This document shows, piece after piece, positions 34,152 through 42,540 of a DNA stretch of 64,000 bases. The position numbers were made by a program, and so were the translations under genes. The stretch is taken from the NCBI RefSeq assembly GCF_965216805.1, contig NZ_CBDCGN010000003.1:496001-560000 (forward strand). Reading direction: 5' to 3'. The DNA comes from Panacagrimonas sp965216805 (GTDB taxonomy: Bacteria; Pseudomonadota; Gammaproteobacteria; Nevskiales; Nevskiaceae). Position 1 is the stretch's first letter. Every line of letters starts with the position of its first letter. The notes beneath the pieces were generated by a model. The model saw only the letters and a program-made list of their open reading frames with translations, had not been told where the DNA came from and made no database searches.

Positions 34152-35081
34152 CTAGACCCGTCCCAGATGCCGGGTCACCGCCAGCCACGCGCCGCCCAGG
34201 CCGAGCACCACGCCCGCAGCGAAGATCGTGGCCAGAGTCTGCATCGACGGACCCCGCAGGGTGAAGGCACCCTCGTAGAGCTGCACCAGATCGTTGACCG
34301 GTGCGGCCAGCGCGTAGCGGGTCACATACAGCGCCGCCACCGCGATCAGCGCGCCGGACAGGCCGTACCAGAAGCCGGCATACAGGAACGGCCGGCGGAT
34401 GAAGCCGGCGGGCGCACCGATCAGCTGCATCACCGCGATTTCCTCGCGGCGCGCCTCGATGTCCAGGCGGATGGTATTGCCCATGGCGAACACCGCGGCC
34501 ACGCTCAGGCCGACCGCCAGGATCAGCGACAGCCGCGAGCCCACCGCCAGCGCCGCCGCCAGCCGCTGGCTCCAGCCGCTGTCGAGCTGCACCTGCTCGA
34601 CCGCGTCGTCGGCGCGCAGGCTGGCGGCGAGGTTGCGCAGGTCGACCGGCGTCGCTGCCGGGTCGGGGACCAAGGTGATCGAGGCCGGCAGCGGATTGCG
34701 GCCCAGCGCGTCGAGCACGCCGTCCAGTTCGGTGCGCTCGCGGAAATCCTCCAGCGCCTGTTCGCGCGAGGTGTAGTCGGCGCGCGCCACCGCAGGCAGC
34801 TTGGCCAGGCGCAGGCTCAACGCACGGCCGGCCTGCTCGTCGAGCGCGTCCTTCACGAACACGGTCAGATTGCGCGTCTCGTTGAGTCCGCCCGCGGCCT
34901 GGCGCAGGTTGTTCACCAGCAGTTCCAGCCCCGCGGGCAACGCCAGGGTGATGCCGATGACCAGGGCGCTGAGCAAGGTGCCGATGGGTTCGCGCCACTG
35001 CTTGCCGAAGGCCGCCACGCACACCCGCGCGTGCTCGGAGAAATAGCGTCTGACCGGGTTGGGGCGTTTGAAGCCGCTCAT
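34152..35081 (-). CDS. ftsX: cell division protein FtsX
   Basis: This 309-residue inner-membrane partner of FtsE couples ATP use to septal peptidoglycan hydrolase activation through EnvC-like factors. Four membrane helices are visible: GTLLSALVIGITLALPAGLE near 33-52, LSLILAVGLSVAAVFAMGN near 184-202, and two in the C-terminal third. The periplasmic domain between helices 1 and 2 has SREQALEDFRERTELDGVLD. RLDIEARREEIAVMQLIGAP is the conserved cytosolic coupling loop. Unusually it is separated from ftsE by a 247-bp repeat-bearing spacer. Confidence 0.92.
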   Translation of the reverse strand: MSGFKRPNPVRRYFSEHARVCVAAFGKQWREPIGTLLSALVIGITLALPAGLELLVNNLRQAAGGLNETRNLTVFVKDALDEQAGRALSLRLAKLPAVARADYTSREQALEDFRERTELDGVLDALGRNPLPASITLVPDPAATPVDLRNLAASLRADDAVEQVQLDSGWSQRLAAALAVGSRLSLILAVGLSVAAVFAMGNTIRLDIEARREEIAVMQLIGAPAGFIRRPFLYAGFWYGLSGALIAVAALYVTRYALAAPVNDLVQLYEGAFTLRGPSMQTLATIFAAGVVLGLGGAWLAVTRHLGRV

Positions 35082-35328
35082 GCGGCCACCCCGCGAAGCT
35101 TTGCCAGCGGGCAGGCCGCATGAGCGTTGCGACCGCTAGAGACCGGTGAGCGGCGACGCTCGGTGCAGGCTCGGGCGCATGCGGCCACCCCGCGAAGCGG
35201 TGCCAGTCCGCGTAGCCCGGGTTGCCACCGGCAAGCCGGGGTGGGCTGCGTGATGAGCCCCCCCGGCTTCGCGGCGCGAAACCGGGCTACGGCGTTGCGC
35301 CCGTCAGCCGGGCTACGGGGCTTGAAAC
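35079..35328. repeat. repeat-bearing spacer between ftsE and ftsX
   Basis: A perfect 20-bp sequence, CATGCGGCCACCCCGCGAAG, occurs at 35079-35098, where its first three bases are the ftsX start codon in reverse, and again at 35178-35197. CGTAGCCCGG (35211-35220) is inverted as CCGGGCTACG at 35282-35291 and again at 35309-35318, which is the form of a REP-type palindrome. No conserved reading frame is present. The duplication of the ftsX start region suggests a local insertion or slipped duplication. Confidence 0.65.
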
Positions 35329-36072
35329 TCACGCGCTGGCCCCGTCGTCCGCGGCCGCCGCACCCTCATCATCATCTTCTTCTTCATCGGCATGACGCGC
35401 GGCGGTTTCGCCGACGATGCGCCCACCGGCCAGATGCAGGGTGCGGTGCCCCAGGCGTTCGATCAGCTCCAGCGCGTGACTGGCGATCAGCAGGCTGACG
35501 CCGGCCTGATTGAAGCGTTCAAACAGGCGCATCACGTCCATCGCCATGCGCGGGTCGAGATTGCCGGTGGGCTCGTCGGCCAGGATCAGCTGCGGCCGCG
35601 CGACGATGGCGCGCGCGATGCCCACGCGCTGCTGCTCGCCGCCCGACAAGGTCTGCGGCAATACCTTCTCGCGCCCGGACAGTCCGACCGCTTCCAGTGC
35701 CGCCCGCACGCGGCGCGCGATGTCGCTGTGCGCCAGGCCGCGGATCACCAGCGGCAGCGCGATGTTGTCGAACACGCTGCGGTCGTGCAGCAACTGGAAG
35801 TCCTGGAAGATCAGGCCCAGCTCGCGCCGGTGCGCCTGCACCTTGCCGCCGCGGATCCTGGCCAGGTCCTGCCCGTTCATGTGCACGCTGCCGCGATGGG
35901 CGCGCATCTGCAGCGCCGCCAGCCGCAGCACGGTGGACTTGCCGGCGCCGCTGGGTCCGGTCAGGTACAGCATCTCGCCACGACGCAGGGTGAAGTCGAT
36001 GCCCGACAGCACCTCGGCGCCGCCGCGGTAGCGGCAGGACAGATTCTGGAATTCGAGCATCGGTGCGGTCAT
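35329..36072 (-). CDS. ftsE: cell division ATP-binding protein FtsE
   Basis: This 247-residue ABC ATPase acts with FtsX at the septum. Walker A is GPSGAGKST (about 38-46), the Q-loop region is GLIFQDFQLL, the signature is LSGGEQQRVGIARAI, Walker B is LILADEPTGNLD and the switch His is in IASHALE. It is longer than E. coli FtsE (222): the extra length is an acidic tail of Glu, Asp and Ala (ADEEEDDDEG and following). The ATG at 36072 overlaps the ftsY stop (ATGA). Gene order ftsY-ftsE-ftsX is the standard one, apart from the spacer before ftsX. Confidence 0.94.
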   Translation of the reverse strand: MTAPMLEFQNLSCRYRGGAEVLSGIDFTLRRGEMLYLTGPSGAGKSTVLRLAALQMRAHRGSVHMNGQDLARIRGGKVQAHRRELGLIFQDFQLLHDRSVFDNIALPLVIRGLAHSDIARRVRAALEAVGLSGREKVLPQTLSGGEQQRVGIARAIVARPQLILADEPTGNLDPRMAMDVMRLFERFNQAGVSLLIASHALELIERLGHRTLHLAGGRIVGETAARHADEEEDDDEGAAAADDGASA

Positions 36073-37001
36073 GGGCCCATCAGGGCCTCGGCCCAGGCTT
36101 GGGCATCGAACGGTTGCAGGTCGTCGATGGCCTCGCCGAGGCCGACGAAGCGAACCGGCAGGCTCAGTCGCCGTGCGATCGCCAGCAGAATTCCGCCCTT
36201 GGCGGTGCCGTCGAGCTTGGTGATGGTGATGCCGGTCAGGCCGATGGCCTCGTGAAACTGCACGGCCTGGTTGAGCGCGTTCTGGCCGGTGGTGCCGTCC
36301 ACCACCAGCATCACTTCGTGCGGGGCGTAAGGGTCATGCTTCTGCACCACACGCTTGATCTTGCGCAGTTCGTCCATCAGGTGATTTTGCGTGTGCAGGC
36401 GCCCGGCGGTGTCGGCGATGACGATATCGATATTGCGCGCCTTGGCGGCCTGCACTGCGTCGAAGATCACGCTGGCGGAATCGGCGCCCTCACCCTGGGC
36501 CAGAATCGGCACCCCGGCGCGCTCCGCCCAGGTCGTGAGCTGCTGCACCGCGGCGGCGCGAAAGGTGTCGCCGGCGGCGAGCAGCACGGTCTTGCCCTCG
36601 GCCTTGAAGCGCGCCGCCATCTTGCCGATGGTGGTGGTCTTGCCGGCGCCGTTGACCCCGGCCACGAACAAAATATAGGGCTTGATGAAGCTGGGAATGA
36701 CCAGCGGCTGCGACACCGGCCCGAGCAGTTCGATCAGGGCTTTCTTCAGCGTCGCGCGTAACTGTGCTTCGTTCTTGATCCGGCCCAGATTGATCTCGCT
36801 GCGCAGGCGCTCGACCAGCCACTCGGTGGCGTCCAGGCCGGTGTCGGCCATCAGCAGGCGGGTTTCGAAGTCCTCCAGCGCATCCGGGCTGAGCTTGTCG
36901 GCCGCAAAGAAGCTGCCGATGTCGCGGGTAAGGAAAGAGTCGCCCCCACCCACACTCAGGTTGAGGCGCGAGCGGAACTTGGATAGCAGGCTGTCGGACA
37001 C
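36069..37001 (-). CDS. ftsY: signal recognition particle receptor FtsY
   Basis: This 310-residue SRP receptor GTPase targets ribosomes making membrane proteins to the SecYEG translocon. The N domain is about 1-100. The G domain has GVNGAGKTTTIGKMA (G1, from about 115), DTFRAAAVQQL (DTFRAAA box), DTAGRLHT, TKLDGTAKGG and GLGEAIDDLQPFD. It lacks the long acidic A domain of E. coli FtsY. It begins with GTG at 37001, just after the stop of the fusion protein gene at 37004, and ends inside the ftsE start codon. Confidence 0.94.
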   Translation of the reverse strand: MSDSLLSKFRSRLNLSVGGGDSFLTRDIGSFFAADKLSPDALEDFETRLLMADTGLDATEWLVERLRSEINLGRIKNEAQLRATLKKALIELLGPVSQPLVIPSFIKPYILFVAGVNGAGKTTTIGKMAARFKAEGKTVLLAAGDTFRAAAVQQLTTWAERAGVPILAQGEGADSASVIFDAVQAAKARNIDIVIADTAGRLHTQNHLMDELRKIKRVVQKHDPYAPHEVMLVVDGTTGQNALNQAVQFHEAIGLTGITITKLDGTAKGGILLAIARRLSLPVRFVGLGEAIDDLQPFDAQAWAEALMGP

Positions 37002-37003
37002 GG

Positions 37004-39052
37004 TCAGGGCAAGGGCTGGGGTGTGCCGCGCGGGGCGTCGATGAGCGGTGCAGTGTAAAGAACCCGCGGCGCACCCATCAGCCACAGCCGGTGACCGTCG
37101 CGCTCTGCCACCCGTATCGCGGTAAGGCGGGTTGGTGCCGTCAGCGGCGGCAGCATCGGGCCGTAAGGCTCGGCCACCGGATAGCGGAACAGCCGGTAGT
37201 GGGTGCGCGCGCGCTGCTCGGACAAGGTGCCCAGCCATACCGGCTCGCTGCCGTCGGGTCCGCTCACGCGCACCCCCGAATCCCATAGCCGGATCAGGCG
37301 CTGGCGGCTGTCGTCCAGCGGCTGGCGCAGGGTCAGCCGGGCGTGGTTGCCGGCGTGCACCTGCGGTAGCACCGGCAACTGATCGACGGTGGTGCTCTGG
37401 GTCAGCCAGCGCAGGACGTCCATGGCCTTGAGTCCCGGCAGCGGCTGCCAGCCGGCCGCGCGCAGTTCCGCTTCCACCCGGTCCAGGTCGGCGGCCCACT
37501 GCAGGTCGAAGGGCCGCAGACGCCGGCCGCGCATGTCGATGCGCGCGGCCGGCAGGCTGTTCCAGCCGCCGTCCCACCATTCCGGCGCCGGCATGTCCAG
37601 CGCCACGGTCTCCGAGGTGCGCGTGGCGGCCTGAGTGCTGATGGCGCGATCCACACCCCAGCTGATGGCGCCGGCCACCAGAAAAGCGGCGATCACCGGC
37701 AGCGCGAAGCTGCCGGCGAACAGGCGCTCGGGGCGGTGTTGCCGGTAGCCCAGGGTGAGCGCGCCGATCCACAGCAGGCCCATCACCAATGCATAGGCGT
37801 TGAGGCTGAACCACTCCCGTCCCAGCAGCAGTCGCGCCAGCGCGATCAGCAGCACCAGCACGATCGCCGTGGCGTAGGCGCGCAGACGCACCTGCGGCGG
37901 ACGCTGGGTCGCATACAGCATGGCGGCGTAGCCGTAGATCACCGTGGGCAGGATCAGGTCGCGCAACGGGGGCGGGTCGCCGTAGCCGAAGAAGCGGTCG
38001 GGCGTGGGCACCAGCGGTGCCAGGCTCAGCAGCGCGGTAATGGCCGCGCCGAAACTCAGTGCCGCCACCCAGTGCGCCGCCGCTCGCACGCGCCGTCGCC
38101 ACAGCAGGACCGCCAGCACCGCCGCCGCGGTGCTGGCGTAGACCGGCCAGGTGCCAAGGCGCGCCACGAAGTGCGCCAGCGCCGTGCCCCAGGGCGTGGC
38201 CAGGTCCGACAGGGTCTGGTGGGTCAGGGCGTCGAAAGCACCGGGATAGCCGCGCCAGCCCAGTCCGGCAAAAGCGAGCAGCCACAGCAGGCCGACCAGC
38301 AGCAGCAGCGCGCCCACCGCAACCAGGGCTGGGGTTTCCGGCTGGTCCGGATCGGCCAGGCCCGGGCCAAAGCGGCCCAGACGGCGATGGCGTCGACTCC
38401 AGTCCAGCAGGCCGCGCAGCCAGCGCTCGGCGCGGGCGCTGAACAGCACGATGGCGGCGCGCGCCGCCCAGATTCCGGCGATCAGGGTCAGCACGCCCAG
38501 CACCAGCAGGCCGGCCAGCCGCGCGGCGACTTCCGCCGCCAGGCCCAGCGAGGCGCCGAACAGCATGCCCGGCACCAGGAACACCAGGGCCCACAGCAAG
38601 GCGGCGAAGGTGTCGGCGGCGACGAAGACGATCACCGACATGCCCGAGGCCCCCGCGATGGCCGGGGTGACCGCTCGCAGGGGCCCGAGGAAGCGCGCCA
38701 GGATCACGCCCTTGCCGCCGTGGCGGACGAAGAAGCGGCGGCCGGAGGCGATCATCTCCTGGCGTCGCGCCAGCCACGGGGTTTCGAACAAGCGCTCGCC
38801 GTAGCGACGGCCCAGGGCGAAGCTGATGCCGTCGCCGCTCAGCGCGCCCAGCGCCGACACCAGCACGGCCGGCCACAGTTCCAGGGTGCCCAACGCCACC
38901 AGTGCCCCGACCGCAAACAGCACCATGCCGGCGGGCACGAAGGCGCCGATCAGGAACAGCGCGTCCAGCAGCGAGGCAAAGAACAGCAGGGCGAGCGCGC
39001 TGTAGGGGTGCGCGCCAAACCATTCCAGCAGGGATTGCGCGGCTTCGAGCAC
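37004..39052 (-). CDS. DedA/VTT - PAP2-like - LssY-C fusion membrane protein
   Basis: The product has about 682 residues from a GTG at 39052 (an ATT codon lies two codons upstream; no ATG is available). The N-terminal 200 residues form a DedA/VTT domain, with FLIGAFVPAGMVLFAVGAL, GDGISFALGRRYG and ILARFLGPLRAVTPAIAG. A polytopic PAP2-like middle follows, then a soluble LssY C-terminal domain (about 490-682: WWDGGWNSLPAARIDMRG, FRYPVAEPYGP). DedA proteins move phospholipids or undecaprenyl phosphate across membranes, and PAP2 proteins remove lipid phosphates. The PAP2 signature residues are missing. It is directly upstream of ftsY (2-bp gap). Confidence 0.8.
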   Translation of the reverse strand: MLEAAQSLLEWFGAHPYSALALLFFASLLDALFLIGAFVPAGMVLFAVGALVALGTLELWPAVLVSALGALSGDGISFALGRRYGERLFETPWLARRQEMIASGRRFFVRHGGKGVILARFLGPLRAVTPAIAGASGMSVIVFVAADTFAALLWALVFLVPGMLFGASLGLAAEVAARLAGLLVLGVLTLIAGIWAARAAIVLFSARAERWLRGLLDWSRRHRRLGRFGPGLADPDQPETPALVAVGALLLLVGLLWLLAFAGLGWRGYPGAFDALTHQTLSDLATPWGTALAHFVARLGTWPVYASTAAAVLAVLLWRRRVRAAAHWVAALSFGAAITALLSLAPLVPTPDRFFGYGDPPPLRDLILPTVIYGYAAMLYATQRPPQVRLRAYATAIVLVLLIALARLLLGREWFSLNAYALVMGLLWIGALTLGYRQHRPERLFAGSFALPVIAAFLVAGAISWGVDRAISTQAATRTSETVALDMPAPEWWDGGWNSLPAARIDMRGRRLRPFDLQWAADLDRVEAELRAAGWQPLPGLKAMDVLRWLTQSTTVDQLPVLPQVHAGNHARLTLRQPLDDSRQRLIRLWDSGVRVSGPDGSEPVWLGTLSEQRARTHYRLFRYPVAEPYGPMLPPLTAPTRLTAIRVAERDGHRLWLMGAPRVLYTAPLIDAPRGTPQPLP

Positions 39053-39060
39053 GCGCGCAA

Positions 39061-40347
39061 TCAGCCGCTGGCGAGGTCGGCGAAGACGGCGCCGGCAGCG
39101 TCGAGGGTGGCCTGGATCACCCCCGGGTCGTGCGCGGCGGACACGAACCCGGCCTCGAAGGCCGACGGCGCCAGGTACACACCGCGGTCGAGCATGCCGT
39201 GGAAGAAGCGCTTGAAGTGTTCCAGGTTGCCGGCGGCGACGTCGGCCAGCCCGCGGATCGGTCCGCGGCCGAAATACAGGCCGAACATGCTGCCGACGCG
39301 GGTCGTGGTGAAGGCGACCCCGGCCTCGTCGGCAGCGGCCTGCAGGCCTTCGCACAATGCGCGGGTGCTGGATTCCAGTTGCGCGTACAAGGCGGCATCG
39401 TCCAGAGCGCGCAGCAGCGCCAGGCCCGCCGACATCGCCAGCGGATTGCCCGATAGCGTACCGGCCTGATACACCGGACCCAGCGGCGCCAGCTTCTGCA
39501 TCACCTCGCGGCGCCCGCCGAACGCACCCACCGGCAGGCCGCCGCCGATGATCTTGCCCAGGGTGATCAGGTCCGGTGCAATGCCGTAGAGGCCTGCGGC
39601 CCCGCGCGGGCCGACCCGAAAGCCGGTCATCACCTCGTCGAAAATCAGCAGCGCGCCGAACTCGTCGCACAGCGCGCGCAGGCCTTCCAGGAATCCGGAC
39701 GCGGGCGGCACGCAGTTCATGTTGCCGGCCACCGGTTCGACGATGACGCAGGCGATGCTGTCCCGGTTTGCGTCAAACAATGCGCGCGTCGATGCCAGAT
39801 CGTTGTAGGTCGCGGTGAGCGTGAGCCTGGCCAGTTCGGCCGGCACCCCCGGCGAGGTCGGCACGCCAAAGGTGAGCAGGCCGGAGCCGGCCTTGACCAG
39901 CAGCGAGTCGCCGTGGCCGTGGTAGCAACCCTCGAACTTCAGTATCCGTTCGCGACCGGTGTAGCCGCGCGCCAGCCGCAGCGCCGACATGGTGGCCTCG
40001 GTGCCGCTGGAGCACAGCCGCACCATGTCGAGGTGCGGCACGCGCGCGCACAGCAGCTCGGCCATCTCGATCTCGGCGAGCGTTGGTGCGCCGTAGGACA
40101 TGCCGATGGCCGCCTGCCGCGTCACCGCATCGATCACTGCCGGGTGCTGGTGGCCGAGAATCATCGGTCCCCAGGAGCCGACATAGTCGATGTAGCGCTG
40201 GCCGTCGACATCGTAGATGTAGGCGCCTTGCGCTCGCTCGATGAAGCGCGGGGTGCCGCCGACGGACTTGAATGCGCGCACCGGCGAGTTCACGCCGCCG
40301 GGCAGGGTGTGCTGCGCGCGTTCGAACAACTGCTCGGAGCGGGACAT
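39061..40347 (-). CDS. hemL: glutamate-1-semialdehyde 2,1-aminomutase
   Basis: This 428-residue PLP enzyme makes 5-aminolevulinate from glutamate-1-semialdehyde, the second step of C5 heme synthesis. NSPVRAFKSVGGTPRF, CSSGTEATMSALRLARG, FEGCYHGHGDSLLVKAG, IFDEVMTGFRVG and TLGKIIGGGLPVGAFGG (PLP-binding Lys near 265) are all present. The ATG at 40347 starts at MSRSEQLFERA; an ATG at 40380 would add 11 residues. The fusion gene downstream starts within about nine bases of its stop, so transcription may continue toward ftsY. Confidence 0.96.
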   Translation of the reverse strand: MSRSEQLFERAQHTLPGGVNSPVRAFKSVGGTPRFIERAQGAYIYDVDGQRYIDYVGSWGPMILGHQHPAVIDAVTRQAAIGMSYGAPTLAEIEMAELLCARVPHLDMVRLCSSGTEATMSALRLARGYTGRERILKFEGCYHGHGDSLLVKAGSGLLTFGVPTSPGVPAELARLTLTATYNDLASTRALFDANRDSIACVIVEPVAGNMNCVPPASGFLEGLRALCDEFGALLIFDEVMTGFRVGPRGAAGLYGIAPDLITLGKIIGGGLPVGAFGGRREVMQKLAPLGPVYQAGTLSGNPLAMSAGLALLRALDDAALYAQLESSTRALCEGLQAAADEAGVAFTTTRVGSMFGLYFGRGPIRGLADVAAGNLEHFKRFFHGMLDRGVYLAPSAFEAGFVSAAHDPGVIQATLDAAGAVFADLASG

Positions 40348-40434
40348 GAGGTGGACCGTGACTGGAAAGTAGACCGGCAATTCTACGGACGCGCGGGTGA
40401 CGGCGGGTTACGCCAGCGGCGGCGTCGACGTCGG

Positions 40435-40824
40435 CTAGCGGGCACGACCTCGCGAGTCGAGCAACCAGGCGGTGAACACGGCTGCAAAGAGCAGGTCGCC
40501 GCTCATCAGCAGGGCGAAGCGGCCGCTGAGCTCGCCGCCCAGCCACAAGACCAGAGCAATCAGGAAGGCCAGGAATTTGCCGGCGGTGGCGAATGCCACG
40601 AATGCGCGGCTGATCGCGTCGTGGCGTGCCAGCCAGGCGTAGGCCACGCCGAACGCGGCCACCATCAGTGCCAGCATCGACCCGTACAGCGGATGCGGCG
40701 GCGGTTGTGGCAGACCGGCCAACAGGCCCGTGGCAGAGCCTGGGCAGAGAAACAACCCCGCCACCGCGAAATTGGCCGGCACGCTGGTCCACAACGCCCA
40801 ACGCATCAGTCGTTCCCAGTTCAT
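40435..40824 (-). CDS. small four-helix membrane protein
   Basis: The product has 129 residues and four hydrophobic segments, about 9-28, 43-66, 76-97 and 103-121, joined by short loops, with the charged C-terminal tail DSRGRAR. No conserved catalytic or binding motif is recognised. It sits between hemL and a 282-bp palindromic element, on the same strand as both hemL and thiE. Function unknown. Confidence 0.6.
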   Translation of the reverse strand: MNWERLMRWALWTSVPANFAVAGLFLCPGSATGLLAGLPQPPPHPLYGSMLALMVAAFGVAYAWLARHDAISRAFVAFATAGKFLAFLIALVLWLGGELSGRFALLMSGDLLFAAVFTAWLLDSRGRAR

Positions 40825-40830
40825 CGTCTA

Positions 40831-41112
40831 AGAGCCTATCCGTGGATAAGGCCCGCCGGACGCTATTCGCATCCGGCCTTCGGATGGCGCCCCATTTTTT
40901 GCCGTGCTGCGTTGCTCCTTCCTCATTTGGAATGACCAAACCTCGTCAGTCGGCACGGGCGACACGGTGCCCGAGCGCAGCGAGGCGGGTGCGGGAGTCC
41001 GTGCTGGCCGCGCCTCCCGCACCCATTGCTTCGCAAACACCGTCTCGGCGCGGCCTTGCCTGGCGAAAAATGGGACTGCCACGCAGACGCGACTTATTCA
41101 CCGATAGGCTCT
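40831..41112. mobile_element. 282-bp nested-palindrome element with terminal inverted repeats (MITE-like)
   Basis: The ends are inverted: AGAGCCTATCCGTGGATAA (40831-40849) against the inverse of TTATTCACCGATAGGCTCT (41094-41112), 17 of 19 matching. Inside them CCCATTTTTTGCC (40891-40903) pairs with GGCGAAAAATGGG (41062-41074), 12 of 13. Innermost, GGGTGCGGGAG (40987-40997) pairs perfectly with CTCCCGCACCC (41014-41024). No transposase or conserved frame is inside. The nested symmetry fits a non-autonomous mobile element or a large structured RNA. No clear target duplication was seen. Confidence 0.6.
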
Positions 41113-41125
41113 GAGTCTCCCGGAC

Positions 41126-41749
41126 TCAGGTGAAACAGCGCGCGTAGCGTCGCGCAGCGATCTCGACGTCGGCGGCGCCGAACACGCCCTCGGCGGCGGC
41201 GATCAGGTCGGCGCCGGCGTCGATCAGCGGCCCCGCGTTGTCGGCGGTGATGCCGCCGATCGCGCAGATCGGCAGGCTGGTGTCGATGCGCGCCTCGCAC
41301 AGCAGCGCCAGGGTTGCGCGCCGCGCATCGGGTTTGGTGCGCGAGACAAAGAATGCGCCAAAGGCCAGATAGTCGGCGCCGCCCGCACTGGCGGCGCGTG
41401 CACGATGCAGCGAGTCCTGGCAGGTGACGCCGATGAGGCAGTCCGGCCCCAGTCGCGCGCGCGCCTCGCTCAGCGGCAGGTCGTCCAGGCCCAGGTGCAC
41501 GCCGTGGGCCTGGGCGGCGAGTGCGAGCTCCACGTCGTCGTTGACGATCAGCTTGCCGCCGTGGCGCGCACACAGGGCGCGCAACGCCCGGGCAGATTCG
41601 AGCCGGCGCGTGGGGTCGGACGACTTGTCGCGGTACTGGATCAGACGGGCGCCGCCGCGCAACGCCGCATCCACCGCGGCCAGCAGTCGCGACGGTTCCA
41701 GACACAAGGCGGTCGGGGTAATGGCGTACAGGCCGCGCAGGGCGTTCAT
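41126..41749 (-). CDS. thiE: thiamine-phosphate synthase
   Basis: This 207-residue TIM-barrel enzyme joins the pyrimidine (HMP-PP) and thiazole phosphates to give thiamine phosphate. GARLIQYRDK and KLIVNDDVELALAAQAHGVHLGLDDL carry the pyrophosphate/Mg2+ site. IGVTCQD, GADYLAFGAFF, KPDA and ICAIGGITADNAGPLIDAGAD complete the phosphate-binding rim. It overlaps thiD by four bases, so the two are translated together. No TPP riboswitch was recognised upstream of thiD. Confidence 0.94.
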   Translation of the reverse strand: MNALRGLYAITPTALCLEPSRLLAAVDAALRGGARLIQYRDKSSDPTRRLESARALRALCARHGGKLIVNDDVELALAAQAHGVHLGLDDLPLSEARARLGPDCLIGVTCQDSLHRARAASAGGADYLAFGAFFVSRTKPDARRATLALLCEARIDTSLPICAIGGITADNAGPLIDAGADLIAAAEGVFGAADVEIAARRYARCFT

Positions 41750-42540
41750 GGGCCTGACCTTCCGGGGATGCGGCGGCCGCGGCCGACCGTGCGTGCGCGC
41801 GCCAGGGCACGCTGGGTCCAGGCCTGCGCGATTTCCACCGCCTGTTCGGGCGCATCGCCGCAGGCCAGGCGGGCGGCGACGGCGGCGGCCAGGGTGCAGC
41901 CGGCGCCGTGAAAGGTCTCCGGCAGACGCGGCCAGGTCCAGCTTCGCGGGGCCGAGTCCGGCCGGTGCAGGGTATTGATCACCGCGCCGTCCGGTTCGTC
42001 GCCGCCGGTGATGAGCACGCCGCCGCAGCCGCTGGCCAACAGGGTCCGCGCAGCCTGTTCCAGGGTCGCCGCCTGCGGCGCCAGGCGCCGGGCCTCGGCG
42101 GCATTGGGGGTCAGCAGGCTGACCCGTGGCAACAGCACGTCCAGCAGCGCCTGCTGCAGACCGGATTCGGCCAGTTCGGCACCGCCGCCGGCGCGCAGCA
42201 CCGGATCCAACACCACGGGCACCCGCAGGCGCGCCGCCAGGCTCGCCAGCGGGGCGATCTGATCGACCGCGCCCAGCAGGCCGATCTTGAGCGCGGCGAT
42301 GGCGCCGTCGGCCAGCAGGGCCTCGATCTGTTCGACCATCAGCGTCACCGGCACTGGCGCGACCCGCCGCACGTTGCGGGTGTCCTGTACGGTCAGCGCG
42401 GTGATCACGGTCAGTGCATGGGCACCCTGCGCTGCCACGGCCTCGATATCAGCATGAATGCCGGCCCCGCCGCCCGGGTCGTGGCCGGACAGGCACAGCA
42501 CGCGCGCAGGCGCGGAGGCGGGAATGGAGTCGGTGGACAT
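41746..42540 (-). CDS. thiD: hydroxymethylpyrimidine/phosphomethylpyrimidine kinase
   Basis: This 264-residue ribokinase-like enzyme phosphorylates HMP and HMP-P for thiamine synthesis. SGHDPGGGAGIHADIEAVAAQGAHAL at the start, TALTVQDTRNVRRV, KIGLLG, VVLDPVLRAGGGAEL and LLTPNAAEARRL are all typical. The anion-hole region reads TFHGAGCTLAAAVAA, with Ala where HGTGC is usual. thiE follows with an ATGA overlap. The upstream region is A/T-rich with a small palindrome. Confidence 0.94.
   Translation of the reverse strand: MSTDSIPASAPARVLCLSGHDPGGGAGIHADIEAVAAQGAHALTVITALTVQDTRNVRRVAPVPVTLMVEQIEALLADGAIAALKIGLLGAVDQIAPLASLAARLRVPVVLDPVLRAGGGAELAESGLQQALLDVLLPRVSLLTPNAAEARRLAPQAATLEQAARTLLASGCGGVLITGGDEPDGAVINTLHRPDSAPRSWTWPRLPETFHGAGCTLAAAVAARLACGDAPEQAVEIAQAWTQRALARARTVGRGRRIPGRSGP

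Noticed and set aside
37736..39469. A plus-strand open frame of 577 codons over the DedA/LssY fusion and hemL
   Set aside because: Gln/Arg/Ala-rich shadow frame of two well-conserved genes on the other strand.
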